NCBI RefSeq assembly: GCF_000718165.1
Contig: NZ_JOEY01000005.1
Coordinates: 62,001 to 126,000 of the forward strand
Length of the DNA stretch: 64,000 nucleotides
Reading direction: 5' to 3'
Source of the DNA: Streptomyces fulvoviolaceus
Lineage (GTDB): Bacteria > Actinomycetota > Actinomycetes > Streptomycetales > Streptomycetaceae
A model generated the notes under the pieces. It saw only the letters and a list, made by a program, of their open reading frames with translations. It searched no databases and was not told the DNA's origin. Below are positions 60,791 through 64,000 of the stretch, piece after piece; position 1 is the stretch's first letter; each line of letters begins with the position of its first letter. The position numbers and the translations under genes were made by a program.

Positions 60791-62209
60791 TCACGGCAGC
60801 ACCCTGCACAACGCCTCCAGCGCCCCCGCCCACGCGTGGTCCGGCGGGGTGCCGTACCCGACGACCAGGGCGTCCAGTGGCTCGGCGAGCGCGGCGGTGT
60901 GGCGGAAGAAGGTGAGGCCGTGGAGGGCCAGGCCCTGCCAGGTGGCTGCCTGGAGGACGGTGCGTTCGGTGCCGGACGGGAGGGGCAGGACGGCGTGGAG
61001 GCCGGCGGCGATGCCGGTGACGTGCACCTCGGGGGCGTGCGCGGCCAGGGCTGTGACCAGGGCGTCTCTGCGGCGGCGGTAGCGGAGGCGGGCGGATCGT
61101 ACGTGACGGTCGTAGGCGCCGGAGGTGATGAACTCCGCCAGGGTCAGCTGGTCCATCACCCCGCAGGTGTCCATGCCGCCCTTCGCCGAGACGGCCTCCT
61201 CCATCAGGCGCGGCGGCAGGACCATCCAGGCCAGCCGCAGGCCGGGCGCGAGGGACTTGCTCGCCGTGCCCAGGTGGACGACACGGTCGGGGTCCAGGCC
61301 CTGGAGGGCGCCGACCGGCTGGCGGTCGTAGCGGAACTCGCCGTCGTAGTCGTCCTCCAGGACCAGCCCTCCGGTGCGCCGCGCCCAGTCCACGACGGCC
61401 GCCCGCCGGTCGCGGTGCAGGGGTGCGCCCATCGGGAACTGGTGGGCGGGGGTGAGCAGGACGGCGTCTTCGTCCGTCAACACCGTCGGATCCGTGCCGA
61501 GTTCGTCGTACGGCAGTGGCTGGGTGCGCAGGCCCGCTGCCGTCAGCAGGTTCCAGTGCGGGGGGAGCCCGTACGACTCCACGGCGACCGTCCGTGCCCC
61601 GTGCGCCCGCAGAACCGTGCCGAGCAGCGTCAGGCCGTGTGCGAACCCGGCGCAGATCAGAATGTGTTCGGGGTCGGTGCGGACGCCGCGGGCGCGGGAG
61701 AGGTAGGCGGCGAGTGCGGTGCGCAGTTCGATACGGCCGCGGGGGTCGCCGTAGCCGAGGGCCTCGTTCGGGGCGGAGGTGAAGGCGCGGCGGGCGGCCT
61801 TGAGCCACTCCGTGCGGGGGAAGGAGGCGAGGTCGGGGGTACCGGGGCGGAGGTCGTACGTCGGGCGGTGGCGCTCCCTGCGTGAGGGGGCCGTGCCGGA
61901 AGGGGGGACGACCGCGCTCCCCCACCGCCTGAAGGGCGTGGGAGGTGCCCCCATGGCGACCCTCGTGCCCGAGCCCTGGCGGGCGGTGAGCCAGCCCTCG
62001 GCGACGAGGTCGGCGTAGGCCTCGGCGACCGTGTTGCGGGCGATGCCCAGGTCGGTGGCGAGGGTGCGGGAGGAGGGCAGCCGGGTACCGGGGGCCAGCC
62101 GGCCGGTGCGGACGGCCTCGCGCAGGGCGTCGGTCAGGCCCCGGCGCAGGCCCGGACCGGTGGGTTCCAAGTGGAGGTCCACGCCCAGAGTGGCCCAAGG
62201 TTTCGGCAT
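60791..62209 (-). CDS. MocR/PdxR-type regulator (GntR wHTH fused to aminotransferase-like domain)
   Basis: A 472-residue regulator. Residues about 15-85 are a GntR winged helix (ALREAVRTGRLAPGTRLPSSRTLATDLGIARNTVAEAYADLVAEG). The rest is a class I aminotransferase fold with YDLRPGTPDL, GYGDPRG, LLTPAHQFPMG, LEDDYDGEFRYD and the PLP lysine in HLGTASKSLAPGLRLAW. Proteins of this type bind PLP or a PLP-amino-acid adduct to control neighbours. Divergent from two AhpD-like genes with only 47 bp between starts, which it likely regulates. ATG at 62209. Confidence 0.92.
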   Translation of the reverse strand: MPKPWATLGVDLHLEPTGPGLRRGLTDALREAVRTGRLAPGTRLPSSRTLATDLGIARNTVAEAYADLVAEGWLTARQGSGTRVAMGAPPTPFRRWGSAVVPPSGTAPSRRERHRPTYDLRPGTPDLASFPRTEWLKAARRAFTSAPNEALGYGDPRGRIELRTALAAYLSRARGVRTDPEHILICAGFAHGLTLLGTVLRAHGARTVAVESYGLPPHWNLLTAAGLRTQPLPYDELGTDPTVLTDEDAVLLTPAHQFPMGAPLHRDRRAAVVDWARRTGGLVLEDDYDGEFRYDRQPVGALQGLDPDRVVHLGTASKSLAPGLRLAWMVLPPRLMEEAVSAKGGMDTCGVMDQLTLAEFITSGAYDRHVRSARLRYRRRRDALVTALAAHAPEVHVTGIAAGLHAVLPLPSGTERTVLQAATWQGLALHGLTFFRHTAALAEPLDALVVGYGTPPDHAWAGALEALCRVLP

Positions 62210-62256
62210 GGAAATGGACCATACTCCTGGGCTGCCTGGCTCATAGTGTCGACGGC
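62210..62256. promoter_or_regulatory. divergent MocR/AhpD-like promoter region
   Basis: A 47-bp gap with TGGACCAT next to the MocR start, resembling half sites seen in MocR operators (ATGGTCCA on the other strand). CATAGT at 62242-62247 could be the -10 of a leaderless transcript starting at the ATG of 62257. Short spacing means one bound regulator would cover both promoters. Confidence 0.45.
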
Positions 62257-62766
62257 ATGACGACGAACGACACCATTTCTACGACCGTGGAGTACGCCCC
62301 CGAACACACCCCCCGGCTGAACTGGGCCGAGCAGGCCCCCGAGGTCTTCAAGGCGATGGTCCGGCTCGATGCCGCCGCCCGGAAGGGCCTCGACCCGAAG
62401 CTGCTCGAGCTGGTGAAGATCCGCGCCTCGCAGATCAACCACTGCGCGCTCTGCGTCGACATGCACAGCAAGGACGCGCTGGCCGCCGGCGAGAGCGTCG
62501 AGCGGATCGTCCAGCTCAGCGCGTGGGAGGAGTCGGAGCACTTCTACGCCGAGAAGGAGCTCGCGGCGCTGGCGCTGACGGAGGCGGTGACCGTCCTGAC
62601 GGACGGCTTCGTGCCGGACGCGACCTACGAGAAGGCCGCCAAGCACTTCGAGGAGGCCGAGCTGGCGCAGCTGATCGCCGTGATCGCGGTGATCAATGCA
62701 TGGAACCGGTTCGGGGTGACCTGCCGCCTGGTGCCGGGGCACTACCAGCCGGGGCAGTACAAGTGA
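62257..62766 (+). CDS. carboxymuconolactone decarboxylase/AhpD-family protein 1
   Basis: A 169-residue helical protein. The AhpD-type redox motif is in RASQINHCALCVDMHSKDAL at about 62-81 (CxxC and a following His), and ALALTEAVTVLTDGFVPD is the second family block. These are peroxidase-like or decarboxylase-like enzymes; the CxxC suggests thiol-dependent peroxide reduction. No ribosome site. It overlaps the next paralog by 4 bp (GTGA) and diverges from a MocR regulator. Confidence 0.88.
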   Translation: MTTNDTISTTVEYAPEHTPRLNWAEQAPEVFKAMVRLDAAARKGLDPKLLELVKIRASQINHCALCVDMHSKDALAAGESVERIVQLSAWEESEHFYAEKELAALALTEAVTVLTDGFVPDATYEKAAKHFEEAELAQLIAVIAVINAWNRFGVTCRLVPGHYQPGQYK

Positions 62767-63206
62767 GCCGTACGACGCACCTGGACCGCGAGGTCGGACA
62801 GGCCTTCTCCGCACTCAGCGCCGCCGCGAAGAAGGGGCTCGGCGATCCCGGTCTCGCCGAGCTCGTGGTGATCCGCGCCTCGCAGATCAACCACTGCGCC
62901 TTCTGCCTCGACATGCACCTCACCATCGCGCGCAAGCACGGGGTGAGCGAGAAGCAGCTCGATCTGCTCGCCACCTGGGAGGAGGCCGGGGACCTCTACG
63001 ACGAGCGGGAGCGGGCGGCGCTGGCGCTGACGGAGGCGGTGACCGTGCTGACGGAGGGGTTCGTGCCGGACGCGGTCTACGACAACGCTGCCAAGTACTT
63101 CGACGACACCCGCCTCGCCCATCTCATCGCCCTGATCGTCGCCATCAACAACTGGAACCGGGTGATGGTCGGCCGCCGTATCCCGCCGGGGGGTTACACA
63201 CCATGA
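62763..63206 (+). CDS. carboxymuconolactone decarboxylase/AhpD-family protein 2
   Basis: A 147-residue paralog of its neighbour with the same motif at RASQINHCAFCLDMHLTIAR (about 37-56) and ALALTEAVTVLTEGFVPDAVY. The two may form a heteromeric or sequential pair. GTG start inside the stop of the first gene; its stop overlaps the third gene by 4 bp, so all three are translationally coupled. Confidence 0.88.
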   Translation: MSRTTHLDREVGQAFSALSAAAKKGLGDPGLAELVVIRASQINHCAFCLDMHLTIARKHGVSEKQLDLLATWEEAGDLYDERERAALALTEAVTVLTEGFVPDAVYDNAAKYFDDTRLAHLIALIVAINNWNRVMVGRRIPPGGYTP

Positions 63207-63946
63207 GCACGGCAACGAGCAAGGCCATCAGCAAGACCGAGACCTTCCGGAGGCTCCACCGCGGGCGCACCCCGGACAATCCCCTCGTCCTGCCCGGGCC
63301 CTGGGACGCGGCCAGTGCGCGGGTCCTGGAGGAGGCCGGGTTCCCCGCGCTCGCGACGCCCAGTGCGGGGGTCGCCGCCTCGCTCGGGTACGCGGACGGG
63401 GCGACTCCGGCGGACGAGATGTTCGCGGCGGTGGCACGGATCGTACGGGCGGTGGACGTGCCGGTGTCCGCGGATGTCGAGGGCGGGTACGGGCTCGCGC
63501 CCAAGGAGCTGGTGGAACGGCTGCTGGAGACGGGGGCCGTCGGCTGCAACCTGGAGGACTCCCACGGGGACGGTGTTCTCAAGGACCCGCGCGAGCACGC
63601 CGAGTGGCTCGCCGAGGTGCGGTACGCCGCCGGGGACCGGCTCTTCGTCAACGCGCGCATCGACACCTTTGTGCGGGGCGTGTCCGATCCCGAACGGGCC
63701 ATCGAGCGGGCCGCGTTGTACGTCGCCGCGGGCGCCGACTGCGTCTATCCGATCGGTGCGCCGGTGGGCGTACTCCCGCTGCTGCGGTCCGGGATCCAGG
63801 GGCCGATGAACGTGATCGCGCGGGTGGGCGAGGGCCCCTCCCCCACCGAGCTCGGTGAGCGAGGGGCCACCCGGATCACGTTCGGGCCGGGGCTGCAGCG
63901 CAGGGCCACGGCAGCCGTCAAGGAGATCGCCGTACAGCTGAAGTAG
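63203..63946 (+). CDS. isocitrate lyase/PEP mutase superfamily protein
   Basis: A 247-residue TIM-barrel protein of the PEP mutase/isocitrate lyase superfamily, acting on C-C or C-P bonds of 2-oxo or phosphonate acids. PGPWDAASARVLEEAGFPALATPS opens it and DVEGGYG at about 93 carries the metal-binding acidic pair, with NLEDSHG and NARIDTFVRG following. The KKCGH motif of isocitrate lyase is absent. ATG coupled (ATGA) to the AhpD-like gene. It might remove a by-product from amine or amino-acid metabolism controlled by the MocR regulator, but this is a guess. Confidence 0.85.
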   Translation: MSTATSKAISKTETFRRLHRGRTPDNPLVLPGPWDAASARVLEEAGFPALATPSAGVAASLGYADGATPADEMFAAVARIVRAVDVPVSADVEGGYGLAPKELVERLLETGAVGCNLEDSHGDGVLKDPREHAEWLAEVRYAAGDRLFVNARIDTFVRGVSDPERAIERAALYVAAGADCVYPIGAPVGVLPLLRSGIQGPMNVIARVGEGPSPTELGERGATRITFGPGLQRRATAAVKEIAVQLK

Positions 63947-63961
63947 CTGAAGCAGCGGGAC

Positions 63962-64000
63962 TCAGGACAGCCACGCCTTCCAGGTGGACTCGTGGCTGTC
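63962..64000 (-). CDS. 3' end of a minus-strand gene entering from the right
   Basis: Thirteen codons ending DSHESTWKAWLS and TGA are open to the window edge in good codon use. The gene would converge on the PEP-mutase-family gene. The fragment is too short to name a family. Confidence 0.5.
   Translation of the reverse strand, partial: DSHESTWKAWLS

Overview
The window looks like chromosomal core DNA of a Streptomyces. GC is very high, third positions are strongly G/C, GTG starts are common, and many genes are typical of the genus: a SCO4848-type membrane protein, several sigma/anti-sigma-like pairs, a DUF4328 protein and a DprE1/DprE2 pair. From memory, the gene order resembles the S. coelicolor SCO48xx segment read backwards, from glyA at the right towards cell-wall glycopolymer genes at the left. 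I see no rRNA, tRNA, CRISPR array, insertion sequence, prophage or large secondary-metabolite cluster.

Layout. 0.3-6.5 kb is a surface-glycan locus: a GT29 sialyltransferase-like enzyme overlapping a fused glycosyltransferase/pyruvyltransferase, then an acyltransferase and a methyltransferase. 6.5-11 kb holds a TetR regulator divergent from a flavin monooxygenase with two palindromic operators between them, a LysE exporter and a B12-type acyl-CoA mutase large subunit. 11-18.2 kb is an envelope region: a lipoprotein L,D-transpeptidase, a micro-protein flanked by a duplicated 59-bp sequence, two adjacent paralogous sigma/membrane-partner pairs, and a secreted PGRP-type amidase. 18.2-25.4 kb has an MFS pump, several small lineage proteins, a GH20 hexosaminidase and an OHCU-decarboxylase-like protein without the catalytic motifs. 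25.7-29.1 kb is the sdhCDAB operon with a clear terminator.

29.3-32.2 kb is a translationally coupled pair: a small protein built like a ubiquitin/MoaD fold and ending in Gly-Gly, followed by a large DUF4132 protein. 32.7-34.5 kb is a three-gene TetR operon with two perfect TTGAACGCGTTCAA operators. 34.5-39.2 kb has an MMPL exporter carrying an extra C-terminal beta domain and a two-component system. 39.2-45.8 kb has an RsbW-like ATPase, a peptide-binding protein, a metallophosphoesterase, a D,D-carboxypeptidase and a BrkB protein.

45.8-50.3 kb encodes what looks like a complete decaprenylphosphoryl-arabinose type pathway. PAP2 phosphatase, UbiA-type phosphoribosyltransferase, GtrA protein and BrkB overlap on one strand, and dprE1-dprE2 diverge from them. 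50.4-55.3 kb has an RNA-ligase-like protein, trpS, and an ECF sigma / membrane partner / two secreted-paralog module with the same promoter motif twice. 55.3-64 kb has glyA, rocD, a YgiB/YgiC-like pair, a DMT transporter, and a MocR regulator divergent from two coupled AhpD-like genes and a PEP-mutase-family gene.

The strongest leads are the Ubl-GG/DUF4132 pair, the GT29-pyruvyltransferase locus, the arabinose-lipid gene set with its 21-bp-repeat extension and missing benzothiazinone cysteine, and the duplicated ECF promoter. All protein identities are read by eye from motifs; no database search was run.
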